Source of the DNA: Planctomycetota bacterium
GTDB taxonomy: Bacteria > Planctomycetota > Planctomycetia > Pirellulales > Lacipirellulaceae
Reading direction: 5' to 3'
Assembly: GCA_013152205.1 (NCBI GenBank)
Contig: JAADGV010000032.1
Location: 1 to 64,000, forward strand
DNA length: 64,000 nucleotides
The translations under genes and the position numbers were made by a program. Every line of letters starts with the position of its first letter. Position 1 is the first letter of the stretch. This document shows, in pieces, positions 16,696 to 25,841 of the stretch. The notes under the pieces were generated by a model. That model did not search any database. It was not told where the DNA came from and was given only the letters and a program-made list of their open reading frames with translations.

Positions 16696-17517
16696 ATGGC
16701 CGGTTTTAAGACGCACATCACCACGAGTAGTGTTTTGGGGATCGGATACACCGGCGCAGGGCTCGCTATGGGCATTCCGGTAGACTCGGCAATGATTGCT
16801 GGTGGGCTGTGCGGTATCGGTGGAATGCTGCCCGACATCGATAGCGATTCGGGTATCCCCTTTCGCGAATCGATGGGATTTGCTGCGGCGATCGTTCCCG
16901 TGTTCATGTTAGAGCGATTTCAGAAGCTGGGGTTTAATCACGAACAAATCGTGCTGGCCACCGGTGCGCTCTATCTCTTTGTGCGTTTCGGTCTCGCTCG
17001 ACTGCTGGCCAAGTACACAGTCCACCGGGGCATGTTTCACAGCTTGCCAGCGGTGGCGATTTTCACAGGCGTGGCGTTTCTGTTGTGCGGCTCAAGCGAT
17101 CTGCAACTAAGGTACTTCAAAGCTGGCGGCGTGCTGCTCGGGGTGATGTCGCACTTAGTACTTGACGAGATCTATGCCATCGAGTGGAAGCGAGGCCGAT
17201 GGCGATTCAAAAAATCATTTGGCACAGCCATCAAGCTTTGGGGGTCGAATGGCTGGAGCAATATTTCTGCTTACGGAAAGCTAGTGCTGGTGGTGCTGAT
17301 GATATTGGGCGAGCCGATGGTGATGGAGCGTTATGGCCAATTGTCGCCTATGGTTATTAGCCGCGACAAATGGGCAGGCCGGTTTGTCAACAACGACCCC
17401 AATGGCGTCACGCCACTCGACGAAAACGGGCAACCTGTCAACGGCCCGAAGCAACCCGCTCGCGATCAAACCGTATACGACACGGCCTATCGCATCTGGC
17501 GCAGCTTTCGAGAATGA
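16696..17517 (+). CDS. YdjM-like membrane-bound metal-dependent hydrolase (DUF457)
   Basis: 273 residues, ATG at 16696. MAGFKTHI at the start, GMLPDIDSDSG (about 43-53) and HRGMFHSLPA (about 114-123), with SHLVLDEIY later, are the His/Asp motifs of the YdjM/LexA-regulated hydrolase family, integral membrane proteins with several helices. The biological substrate of the family is uncertain. The last 80 residues are hydrophilic. It is convergent with the ExbD-like gene at 17667. Confidence 0.8.
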   Translation: MAGFKTHITTSSVLGIGYTGAGLAMGIPVDSAMIAGGLCGIGGMLPDIDSDSGIPFRESMGFAAAIVPVFMLERFQKLGFNHEQIVLATGALYLFVRFGLARLLAKYTVHRGMFHSLPAVAIFTGVAFLLCGSSDLQLRYFKAGGVLLGVMSHLVLDEIYAIEWKRGRWRFKKSFGTAIKLWGSNGWSNISAYGKLVLVVLMILGEPMVMERYGQLSPMVISRDKWAGRFVNNDPNGVTPLDENGQPVNGPKQPARDQTVYDTAYRIWRSFRE

Positions 17518-17666
17518 GAGAGGAAAAGGGCCGAAGTATTCCTCGGGTTTCTGCGGAAAATTCTCAGCCGCCTGAGGGAGAGATCGTTATGACGACAACC
17601 TTCGCCGTCTGATTTGCCACAAACTGAAACGCCCTGCTGCTGGGGTCAGCGCGGACATGCTGATCT

Positions 17667-18821
17667 CTAATCGATTACGTTAACGGGTTTGGATGGCTTG
17701 GGTTTTGGCGGATTGACCGGTTTGGGCTTCGGCTTGGGACGCGGGCCGAAGCGGATCGTGCCGCCGAGATTGGTCGTAAATTTCCAGTCTACCGGCAAGG
17801 GTTCCCAGCCTGCTAGCAAGTCGAGTCGGCTAATGATCCGGCGAGCGGTGACATACACGTCGAAGCTATCCAGGCAGACGTTGAATCGGATGTAGTACGA
17901 CGAGGGGTCCACCGACTTAAGCCGCTTCCGAAAGCTCGATTGAGCTCGATTGATTGTGCGCTCGGTTACCCCCCCACTTTCCAGCGGATGAAACACCAGT
18001 CGAGGATTGCTTCCCGCGGCAACTAGCTCAACATGAAAGTAACGGTTTTTGGGTGAACGTTTTTCAAGTGCAAGTGAACGCCGATTAAATTCACGGATAA
18101 AATGTTCGGGGTCTTTGAGATAAAATATCTTCTGTTTATTATCAACAGGCAGATGGAGTTCCAACTTTTCTGCTTTAATCACCCTCATGCCGAGTGCTTG
18201 CCCATCGGCACGGAATTGATTGATATCGAGGGGATACAATTTATTAGCACTGCAGATGAACAAAATCTGCTTGGCGCCTTTGGGAGCGGGCCTGGGGTTG
18301 GGCAAAGTGACTTCGACCGAGGGCAATTCCTTTCGAGGCGGTGTCTCTTCCAAGTTCGCCTTCAATTGGGCCTCTTCGTCTTGTGCGGCAAGTATTTGCT
18401 TCCGTAGTTTGTCCAGCAACTCTTCCTTTTCCTGAATTTGTTCTTCGGTCTCCTCCATCCGTTTCTTGTCGCCGGCGACTTTTTCTTGCTCGGCCAGTAG
18501 TTTGTCAAGTTCTTTTTGACGCAAGGCGTTCTTTCGAAGGACGTCTTTTAGCCTCTTAGCAATTTCCTGCTGGTCGACCTGTTGCAGGTCTTGAGCCGAC
18601 GCTTTTAGTTGGTCGCGTTGCTTTTCGATGGAAGCGAGTTCTTGTTCCGTCTTCTTTAGAGTGGCTGGATCCACCGCGAGGGTCTCGCCGATACGCTTCA
18701 CGGCGTCCCCTACGCCAAGTTGCGTCACGACTAAAACGATAATCAAGATGCCCACCACATTCATCATGGTGTCGAGAAGGGCATCCATACTTTCGTCGTC
18801 TTCGGTGGGAGCACGTCTCAT
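17667..18821 (-). CDS. ExbD/TolR-like stator protein with long coiled coil (Asp retained)
   Basis: About 384 residues; ATG at 18821 chosen over an upstream TTG (18845). One N-terminal membrane helix carries an acidic residue at its start: MDALLDTMMNVVGILIIVL, as in ExbD/TolR/MotB proteins where this Asp conducts protons. A coiled coil follows (about 50-165; QKELDKLLAEQEKVAGDKK), then a globular domain (ILFICSANKLYPLDINQF, VFHPLESGGVTERTINRAQ) and a Pro/Lys tail (PRPKPKPKPVNPPKPKP). It is the last gene of a three-gene operon with an ExbB-like channel. I do not recognise the outer domain; it may reach through the periplasm. Confidence 0.7.
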   Translation of the reverse strand: MRRAPTEDDESMDALLDTMMNVVGILIIVLVVTQLGVGDAVKRIGETLAVDPATLKKTEQELASIEKQRDQLKASAQDLQQVDQQEIAKRLKDVLRKNALRQKELDKLLAEQEKVAGDKKRMEETEEQIQEKEELLDKLRKQILAAQDEEAQLKANLEETPPRKELPSVEVTLPNPRPAPKGAKQILFICSANKLYPLDINQFRADGQALGMRVIKAEKLELHLPVDNKQKIFYLKDPEHFIREFNRRSLALEKRSPKNRYFHVELVAAGSNPRLVFHPLESGGVTERTINRAQSSFRKRLKSVDPSSYYIRFNVCLDSFDVYVTARRIISRLDLLAGWEPLPVDWKFTTNLGGTIRFGPRPKPKPKPVNPPKPKPSKPVNVID

Positions 18822-18958
18822 CGTAGCGACAACCTGTCTTTCCAAAGGGCTGAAGTTTTGCAGCCGGTTTCAAAACCAACTTTCGGCGTATCGTTCTAGG
18901 GCCGCAGGGTGCATTCGCAGTGTTTTGAAGCCGCTGCTAGGCCAATTCTATCCTGCGG

Positions 18959-19759
18959 TTACTTCTTCTTATTAAAATAACTCAGGTCAATTTCTCCCTG
19001 GCCGACCACCGGTAGCTTTCCGTTGCGTGCCTCTCTTCGGTTTGCTAGGTTGCGCGCATGGTGATACGTGGCCAGTCCGTCGTCGCGGACCAGGAAGACA
19101 ATCGTCTGCGTCTTGGAAGACTTTGTTTTGCCAAGCAATTGGGCGAATGTCTTGTCCTGGGCCAGATCCTGTTTTCGGATTCGCAGTGGAGGGGTGACTG
19201 AATGGATCACCACCGATCCGACTGCGCACTCTACAAAAACAGGATCGAGTCCGCTGCCGCTACCGCTAGGCAAGATCGTCACCTCAGACTCGATGGCCGG
19301 CTTTTTCCGCTCTTCCAACTCTTTTACTAGTTGGGCTACGTGGTCTTGTATTTCTTTCAGCTCTAGTTGTACTTGATCGATCTCTTGCCGCTTAGTTACT
19401 AGCTCGTCTTGCGGAATCTCAACGGCCTGCTGTTGGTCATTCAACTGGCGACTCTGATCGATTTGATTTTCAAGTTCTTCGAGTTGCTCACGAGCGCTAG
19501 CTAGTTGTTTTTGCTTCTCCCCGGCACGGCTCGCGCCGTCGGCAATCCGCCCTTGAAGATCCTTGATCTCTTGTTCTCGCTCTTCGATTTTTTTCCGAAG
19601 TTTTTCATACTGCTCAGCCCTTACTACCGTATCGTTGTCCATCTGCGCCAGCGCTACTGCCGAGATCAATAGTGTGAGCACTCCAATGATGCTGGCCAGA
19701 ACACTCAAAAAAGGAAAGAGCGATACATCATCGGAATCCGATCTTTTTCGCCTTACCAT
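18959..19759 (-). CDS. ExbD/TolR-like stator protein with coiled coil (Asp replaced)
   Basis: About 266 residues, ATG at 19759 just after the stop of the ExbB-like gene. Layout mirrors the next gene: basic N terminus, one membrane helix (PFLSVLASIIGVLTLLISAV), coiled coil (about 45-150), and a C-terminal domain with TIVFLVRDDGLATYHHAR and GKLPVVGQGEIDLS, which is the ExbD-like outer fold. The position where ExbD has Asp at the head of the helix is Ser here (PFLSV), so this subunit may be structural and not proton-conducting. Exported end faces the periplasm by analogy. Confidence 0.7.
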   Translation of the reverse strand: MVRRKRSDSDDVSLFPFLSVLASIIGVLTLLISAVALAQMDNDTVVRAEQYEKLRKKIEEREQEIKDLQGRIADGASRAGEKQKQLASAREQLEELENQIDQSRQLNDQQQAVEIPQDELVTKRQEIDQVQLELKEIQDHVAQLVKELEERKKPAIESEVTILPSGSGSGLDPVFVECAVGSVVIHSVTPPLRIRKQDLAQDKTFAQLLGKTKSSKTQTIVFLVRDDGLATYHHARNLANRREARNGKLPVVGQGEIDLSYFNKKK

Positions 19760-19761
19760 GG

Positions 19762-21135
19762 TCAATCACCCTCGCCCCGACGACGAAACCAACTTCGCTT
19801 GGGTTTTTCGACTTGCTGCACCAAAACTTGCTTCTCTCCCAGACGTTCCAAGACATCGCTCAAGCTCGTCAGGCCTTTTTCTAGCCCGGTGTAGTGAGAA
19901 AGAAAGGCCTTGCTGCTCCCATGAACGGAGTTCAACATATCGCTTTGATTTGTGAGCGCCTGCTGACCTAATTCTTCCATGGTTCCCTGGAATTGGGCCA
20001 CCAGGTTTTCCATTTCGCCTTGGTGCGTAGACATCATCGCTCCGAGTTCTTTCCGGAGGAGGACAGTATCGACTTGGCCATTGCTCTGAGCGCTGCTTGC
20101 TCCGCCATCGTTCAGCCGTTTTAGTAGGTTTTCGTTGCAGTATTCGTCGACCCAGGTGACCAAATCTTCTTCGCTTTTCTGCAAGGCGGAGGCGGGCAAT
20201 TTGACCATGAGGCTCATCACCAGAGCCAGCAGCGTCGTATCGAAAGCAGTTCCCAACCCTGCAAACACCGAGTTGAGCGAGTCCTTCACCACCGAAATAT
20301 CGCTAGCATCTTCGAGACTGCCGCCCAAGCTGGCCACCGCCGCACTCACGCCGATCACCGTACCGATGAAACCCATGATAGGAAGCGCCCAAATGAAAAC
20401 CTTGGTGATCGCATAGCTGGAGGTGACCGTGTTCGCATCAATCGCCGATTGCGATTCCAACATAGCTGCTGTTTCAGAAGCGTTCCGACGAACGCGAAAA
20501 TACTCGAGCCCACGCTGAACACGATTGACCAGAAAACTCTCTCCGGGCTCAACGGGGAGACTACGGATGTGTTGCTCGAATGCGTCTATCGAATCGAGTG
20601 AAATATCCTCGGACAAATCCAACGGAAGGACGTCCAACAACATCGAGGTTTGCTGTCGAGAAAACTTCCGCCACTTCAGCATAAGGATCGTCCACGACCA
20701 GAACAGCAACAAAGTACACACGAACGGCACCCAACCTCGATCCCAAAATATTGGGATAATTCCGAAATCGCGAAGGGGATAGAGGAGCAACAGAAACGTG
20801 GCAGAAAGCCCGAAACCTATCAGCCCGCTCTTGCCAAGACCGACGTTACTGCTGTCGGTCCAAGTGCCGTTCTGGGCTGCGGTATCCTTCGCTGGGGTTT
20901 GCTTGGGAGTACTCTGCTTCGGAGAAGATAGGGGATCGAGTTCACCACGGCTTCCACTGGAGGCAGACTTTGTATCGATCTTAGGAAGAGAACTTTTTTC
21001 GCGCCGTTCCGGCTCAATGTGTCGGGGTATATTCACTGTCCCCTTACAATATGGGCAAGAGCAACTACGCCCTGCTAGTTCTTCGCGAACTTTCAGGGAC
21101 TTTTCGCAATGGGGACATTTTATTTTGGAATACAT
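19762..21135 (-). CDS. MotA/TolQ/ExbB proton channel protein with N-terminal zinc ribbon
   Basis: 457 residues from the ATG at 21135, which gives the compact start MYSKIKCPHCEKSL. Residues 7-32 form a zinc ribbon (CPHC...CPYC) typical of planctomycete proteins, then a Ser/Lys/Pro linker, two membrane helices (about 105-155), and the MotA/ExbB core (about 255-350): LPIMGFIGTVIGVSAAV and FAGLGTAFDTTLLALVMSL are the conserved channel helices. A helical tail (MSTHQGEMENLVAQFQGTMEE) follows. It should form a pentameric channel around the dimeric ExbD-like partners encoded next and use ion flow to do mechanical work. Confidence 0.85.
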   Translation of the reverse strand: MYSKIKCPHCEKSLKVREELAGRSCSCPYCKGTVNIPRHIEPERREKSSLPKIDTKSASSGSRGELDPLSSPKQSTPKQTPAKDTAAQNGTWTDSSNVGLGKSGLIGFGLSATFLLLLYPLRDFGIIPIFWDRGWVPFVCTLLLFWSWTILMLKWRKFSRQQTSMLLDVLPLDLSEDISLDSIDAFEQHIRSLPVEPGESFLVNRVQRGLEYFRVRRNASETAAMLESQSAIDANTVTSSYAITKVFIWALPIMGFIGTVIGVSAAVASLGGSLEDASDISVVKDSLNSVFAGLGTAFDTTLLALVMSLMVKLPASALQKSEEDLVTWVDEYCNENLLKRLNDGGASSAQSNGQVDTVLLRKELGAMMSTHQGEMENLVAQFQGTMEELGQQALTNQSDMLNSVHGSSKAFLSHYTGLEKGLTSLSDVLERLGEKQVLVQQVEKPKRSWFRRRGEGD

Positions 21136-21726
21136 GATCGCTACGAGGCTAGCTCCCCCCGTGACGCCCGTAGCAAATGCAATGGGCAACAAAAAGATGG
21201 GGGAGAAATGAAAGACATAGGCACGTTGACCTCGAATTGAATCAGCCTATTTCATGCAAGTTGCACATCCATAAGCCGGCATTTAATTTCGCTAAGACAT
21301 GTTTTTCCAAAAAAATACGGCTTGAGGAAAAGCAAAAGCAGCCTAGGAAATCGCTCGCGGCGATCTTGTCGATAGCGAGTTTACTTAGCTGATAACATGA
21401 TACATGATAACAACAATTCCCGAGGCCGTGGCAACTTTGCGAAAAGTACTTTGCACTCCTGGAAAATCCTTATTATTGATGCTGTTTTTTTGGAAAAATG
21501 ACGACCGCTTCGCCAATGCTGCCTGGGGTAAACGATCTTTCAGTCGTTCCAAGTTCGAGACGTCCAGACCGACGGCATGTTGACTGACTACCCGCTAGAA
21601 TGCCGAGCTTTGTGGCGAAACATGGAACATTGATCCACATGCTACAATGGGGGCACCTCGAAGAACGGATCAATTAGGCTCAATCCAAATAGAAAATAGC
21701 GGCCCATTGTCTCTGAAAGGAATGGC
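21136..21726. other. Intergenic region without supportable gene
   Basis: About 590 bp between the ExbB-like gene and the PqaA remnant. I see AT-rich patches, a small direct repeat (ATGATACATGATAAC near 21397-21410) and no ORF with protein-like composition. It should contain the promoter of the minus-strand ExbB/ExbD-like operon. Confidence 0.4.
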
Positions 21727-22220
21727 AGCCATGAAGTCAACGAATCCAGTGATGTCTGTCGTGGCTCTTGCGGTGCTGCTGGCGGGATGGATAGCTGCTC
21801 CGGCTTGGTGCATCGCGCACTGGTCTAATAACGGTCAATCTGCCAACCGTTCCCAATCAGCCTCTGCAGTTTGCTGGCGAAGCATTCATCCTCATGGGCG
21901 CCTCAAAACGGGGTTGGACCACTTGGTTGACGGCCGCCGTCGAGTCCTTTCCCGGCGCTGGTAACCGTGTCTCGGCGATAGTACCGGCAGTGATCGCCTG
22001 GACATGCCGAAGTACCTAGTCAATTCGACGGGCGATCAATTTTTTGCCCCCGACTCGTCCCAATTCTATTTCGACGATTTGCTCGGCCAGAACTATCTTC
22101 GCTACGTTCCCAATACGGGTCATAGTTTGAATTCCGACGCCCTAGAAGTCAACAATGCCGTGGCCCAGGGGCTTACGTTGCCTGAATTCTCTTGGACCGT
22201 TTCTGCTGTTGTTCGTAGGG
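21727..22220 (+). pseudogene. Decayed PhoPQ-activated pathogenicity-related (PqaA) family gene
   Basis: Three fragments in different frames match one protein family. An N-terminal signal peptide (MKSTNPVMSVVALAVLLAGW, from 21733) runs out of frame; at about 21849-21935 another frame reads GEAFILMGASKRGWTTWLTA, the nucleophile-Ser region of PqaA-like alpha/beta hydrolases; at 22004-22200 a third piece reads PKYLVNSTGDQFFAPDSSQF and LRYVPNTGHSLN, the C-terminal catalytic Asp/His part. Large internal segments are missing. The gene is clearly inactive through frameshifts and deletions. Confidence 0.75.
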
Positions 22221-22297
22221 ATGTTTTTCGTTTCTTGCTTGCGGATGCATACGCGTGTTCCTTTGGTAGTACGGAGCTAGGGCGATAAGCGTAGGAT

Positions 22298-22432
22298 TGC
22301 AAAGTCCAAAAATATAACCGCCAAGACGCCAAGAGCGCCAAGTTGGTAAAGCAAGTCCCCAAATTCTTCTTGTTTTGCAAGAGTTTTTCTTGGCGGCCTT
22401 GGCGTCTTGGCGGTTCAAAAAAGGGCTTTGCA
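22298..22432. repeat. Family C inverted repeat (AACCGCCAAGACGCCAAG type)
   Basis: The 27-nt arms 22316-22342 and 22389-22415 are 25/27 complementary. Outer flanks TTGCAAAGTCC and GGGCTTTGCA extend the symmetry. The internal words CGCCAAG recur three times per arm. TTCTTGTTTTGCAAG is near the right arm. Confidence 0.85.
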
Positions 22433-22553
22433 GTTGCCTTAGGCGATATGGTAGGAGTGTTGCGTCGGGTGTGGTGTGGGGTTAGAATTCCTTCCGATAT
22501 ACTACTCGCGCCGTAAAGTTGACCTCTAACTACTCCTGGCGTTACTTCGTGCC

Positions 22554-24236
22554 ATGCCCGACTTTTCTACTGCCGACCCTACGCAGGCGTTAGACGCCGC
22601 CGTTGCTGATCTGGGCGCGGGTGCCCAACAACTGGCAGCAATGACGCTTGATAAACGTTGCGAGTTGGTCGATGCTTGCATCCCTGCTGTGGCTCGCAAT
22701 GCGAGCGACTGGGTCGCGGAGGCTTGCCGTGCCAAGCGGATCGCTCCGGATCGTGCCATCGCAGCGGAAGAGATCCTCGCTGGGCCGGCGAATCTGTTGC
22801 GTTATCTTCGCTTGCTATCGAGTGTCTTTCGCGATGTTCAACAGAAAGGCACGCCGACGCTTCCCGGTCGGCCACACAAAAATTCACTGGGCCGCACTTG
22901 TGTTCCAATTCTTCCGATTTCAGATCTCTACGACAGCATGGTCTTCATGGGGCTGAAGGCAGAAGTCTGGTTGCAGCCGGATGCTGACGACCAATCGCTT
23001 TTCTCGGATTGCTTACAACCGGCGACCGCCACCACGGCGAAGGTTGCTGGTGTTCTTGGCGCTGGGAACGTCAGTGCGATTCCGGTGACCGATACGCTTT
23101 ACAAAATTTTTCACGAAAGCGAAGCCGTTCTGCTGAAGCTGAACCCGGTTAACGAGTATCTAGAACCGGTTTTCAATGATGCGTTGCGTCCGTTGATTGA
23201 TGCCAACCTGCTGCGCATCGTTCGAGGCGGTCGTGAGGTGGGGGACGCAATGGTCCGGCATTCCGCCATCGATACGCTGCATTTGACCGGATCGCATCTG
23301 ACCCACGACACCATTGTTTGGGGATCCGATCACGACGAACGGACAAAACGCCAACAAGAAGGGCAGCCACTGGTCACCAAGCCGGTCACTAGCGAGCTTG
23401 GCAATGTCACGCCCTGGATTGTCGTGCCGGGCAACTACACGAAGAAGCAACTCAGGGCGCAGGCCGAGCATGTTGTGGCGTCGATCGTTAACAACGGTTC
23501 ATTTAACTGCATCGCCACGAAGATGATTGTCACATCGCGGGGTTGGCCGCAGCGAGAAGATTTTCTTGATCTTATCGATATGTTTTTCAAAGCAATCCCG
23601 CCGAGATTTGCTTACTATCCGGGAGCCCTCGATCGATTTAAGCGAGCGACGGGTCGATCCAGCGTCAAAACCGATGATGGATCGTTGCCTTGGACGCTGA
23701 TTCGCGACGCGCGGCCGGACGAGTCGCCTCATTTGTTTGTTGAAGAGTCGTTCGTGTGCGTTTGTGCCGAGACGGCGCTTGACGAATCGTCGCCAACGGC
23801 ATTTCTCGACAAGGCGGTTGAGTTTGTGAACGATCGATTGTTCGGTACCTTGAGTGCGACCTTAACATTACCGAACGATTTTCGTGCGACTCATGCCGCG
23901 GCCCTCGATCGCGCGATTGGGCAGTTGCGGTACGGTTCGGTTTGTATCAATCAGTGGTCAGGAATTGTTTACGGTATGATGACTCCGCCGTGGGGCGGTT
24001 TTCCTGGAACCTCGCTGGCTGATCCGCAGAGCGGGATCGGTAGCGTGCATAATACGTTTTTCCTTGATCAGGTGGAAAAAACGGTTCTGTACGGACCGCT
24101 GTGCAACCTGATGAAACCTGCGTGGTTCGCGTCGCATCGGACGGCTCACAAGGTTGCGTGGAACCTCGTTGACTTATACCGACAGCCCAAGCTTGCCAAA
24201 TTGTTGCCAGTATCTTTCAATGCGATGCGCGGTTGA
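22554..24236 (+). CDS. Aldehyde dehydrogenase family protein
   Basis: 560 residues, longer than typical aldehyde dehydrogenases (about 480-500). Family marks: GVLGAGNVSAIPVTD (167-181, nucleotide-binding loop), KLNPVNEY, SELGNVTPWIVVPG (Glu281 as the general base) and NNGSFNCIATKMIV with the probable catalytic Cys319. Several loops differ from classical enzymes and the CoA-acylating type cannot be excluded. No signal peptide, so cytoplasmic. The C-terminal NTFFLDQVEKTVLYGPL and following helix are unusual. It heads the plus-strand cluster with the beta-helix and cytochrome genes, from which it is separated by a repeat. Confidence 0.82.
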   Translation: MPDFSTADPTQALDAAVADLGAGAQQLAAMTLDKRCELVDACIPAVARNASDWVAEACRAKRIAPDRAIAAEEILAGPANLLRYLRLLSSVFRDVQQKGTPTLPGRPHKNSLGRTCVPILPISDLYDSMVFMGLKAEVWLQPDADDQSLFSDCLQPATATTAKVAGVLGAGNVSAIPVTDTLYKIFHESEAVLLKLNPVNEYLEPVFNDALRPLIDANLLRIVRGGREVGDAMVRHSAIDTLHLTGSHLTHDTIVWGSDHDERTKRQQEGQPLVTKPVTSELGNVTPWIVVPGNYTKKQLRAQAEHVVASIVNNGSFNCIATKMIVTSRGWPQREDFLDLIDMFFKAIPPRFAYYPGALDRFKRATGRSSVKTDDGSLPWTLIRDARPDESPHLFVEESFVCVCAETALDESSPTAFLDKAVEFVNDRLFGTLSATLTLPNDFRATHAAALDRAIGQLRYGSVCINQWSGIVYGMMTPPWGGFPGTSLADPQSGIGSVHNTFFLDQVEKTVLYGPLCNLMKPAWFASHRTAHKVAWNLVDLYRQPKLAKLLPVSFNAMRG

Positions 24237-24296
24237 TTTGTCTCTTTTGGAAATACTCTAGGAACTGCTCCATAACAACTTCTTCATTTTTGAATT

Positions 24297-24454
24297 CACC
24301 ACGGAGGCACAGAGGACACGGAGTAAACAGAAAAAATTAGCTGCGGATCTAGTAGCATGCTTGGTTATTTCTCTATCCGAATATCCGTGTCCAATCCGTG
24401 GCAAAAAATGGTACTTTCTCCGTGGCCTCCGTGCCTCCGTGGTAATAACTCCAG
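24297..24454. repeat. Family A inverted repeat, second copy
   Basis: Left arm 24298-24330 (CACCACGGAGGCACAGAGGAC...) pairs with right arm 24415-24454 (...CCTCCGTGCCTCCGTGGTAA). Between them ATCCGTGTCCAATCCGTGGCA (24382-24402) is a second repeat also present at 13241. The right arm ends 16 bp before the start of the beta-helix gene. Confidence 0.8.
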
Positions 24455-24470
24455 AATACGGATCTTTGCT

Positions 24471-25841
24471 ATGTCACTACAAAAACGAACACCTAGTTGC
24501 AGTCGGCGGCCAGAGATGTGGGGCTGGAAATCGGTTACCCGTTGTGCGTTGATGATCTTGCCGATGTTGCTTGTCGGGTGTGGAAAAGGCGAGCCTGAAA
24601 CTTCTGGGGCTGCTGGCAAGCAGGAAGCGGCCGAAGGCGGACAGGCCGACGTTATCTCTTTCAAGCCTGGGCCTGATGTTCAAACGGCTTTGCAGGAAGA
24701 GCTTATTCTTGCCGAGCCTGGCAGCGTCATCCAGCTTGAAGAAGGCGTTTTTGAGTTCACCGGGGGGCTTTCTCTTGACGTGGACAACGTCACCATTCGC
24801 GGCGCTGGTATGGAGAAGACGATCCTGTCTTTTAAGAATCAGCAGGCTGGTGCCGAGGGGCTTTATGTTACCAGCGATGGCGTACTTATCGAAGACCTTG
24901 CGATCGTCGATACGAAGGGCAACGGGCTGAAATCGCATACGGCTAACGACATCGTCATTCGCCGCGTACGTGTCGAATGGACGGGTGGCCCCAAGACGAC
25001 CAACGGTGCTTACGGCATCTATCCGGTGAATTCGACCAACGTGCTTGTAGAAGATTGCGTTGCTATTGGCGCCTCTGATGCGGGCATCTACGTCGGGCAG
25101 TCGAAAAATATCATGATCCGAAATTGCACGGCTCGGTTGAATGTTGCTGGCATTGAGATCGAAAACTGCTACGGAGGCGAGGTGTACAACAACACGGCGA
25201 CAAAAAACACTGGAGGCCTGTTGGTCTTTGATTTACCTGACCTCCCGATGCAGCGGGGGCACGATATTAGCGTTCATCACAACCGAATCTTCGACAACAA
25301 CACGCCCAACTTTGCCCCCAAAGGCAACATCGTGGGCACCGTGCCGGCGGGAACCGGCGTGATGATTATGGCCAACGAAAACATTGAGGTCTTTGAGAAT
25401 GAGATTCGCGATCACGGCACGCTGAATCTCATGATCATCAGCTATCTCCTTACGGGGATTGCAATCAACGACCCGAAGTACAATCCGTATCCCGAAAAAA
25501 TCCACGTTCACCACAACACTTTCGGCAACGGCGGGGAGAAACCGGCTGGCGACAGTGGGACATTTATGGCTGGGGTTCTTGGCACTCCGCTGCCTGATAT
25601 TTTGTGGGACGGGGTCGTTGATCCTAAAAAGTACGATGGCAAGAAAATAAATCCAGGCCTGTTGATCTGCATCCACGACAACAAAAAAGAGGACGGTGGA
25701 GAACTTACTTTTGCCAATCTCCTCGGAGCCGCCGCCTCGCTGATCAACCCGAGTAAGGCAAATGTCATGCGAGACTTGGCCCCTTACGCCGGAGAGATGC
25801 CGCCGGTCGAGCCGATCGTTCTCGAAGGAGTCGACAAGTGA
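24471..25841 (+). CDS. Parallel beta-helix repeat lipoprotein (TIGR03805-like)
   Basis: 456 residues from ATG 24471 (an ATG at 24516 is also possible). The lipobox LLVGC followed by GKGEPETSG marks an exported lipoprotein. Residues about 90-330 consist of short repeats rich in Val/Ile/Asn (NVTIRGAGMEKTILSF, GVLIEDLAIVDTKGNGL, NDIVIRRVRVEWTGG, KNIMIRNCTARLNVAGIEIE), a right-handed parallel beta-helix of the pectate-lyase type. Established knowledge: this family occurs in two-gene pairs with the SO2930/HNE_0200-type protein, as here, where the next gene overlaps by 4 bp. The function of the pair is unknown; polysaccharide binding or lysis is plausible. Confidence 0.85.
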   Translation: MSLQKRTPSCSRRPEMWGWKSVTRCALMILPMLLVGCGKGEPETSGAAGKQEAAEGGQADVISFKPGPDVQTALQEELILAEPGSVIQLEEGVFEFTGGLSLDVDNVTIRGAGMEKTILSFKNQQAGAEGLYVTSDGVLIEDLAIVDTKGNGLKSHTANDIVIRRVRVEWTGGPKTTNGAYGIYPVNSTNVLVEDCVAIGASDAGIYVGQSKNIMIRNCTARLNVAGIEIENCYGGEVYNNTATKNTGGLLVFDLPDLPMQRGHDISVHHNRIFDNNTPNFAPKGNIVGTVPAGTGVMIMANENIEVFENEIRDHGTLNLMIISYLLTGIAINDPKYNPYPEKIHVHHNTFGNGGEKPAGDSGTFMAGVLGTPLPDILWDGVVDPKKYDGKKINPGLLICIHDNKKEDGGELTFANLLGAAASLINPSKANVMRDLAPYAGEMPPVEPIVLEGVDK

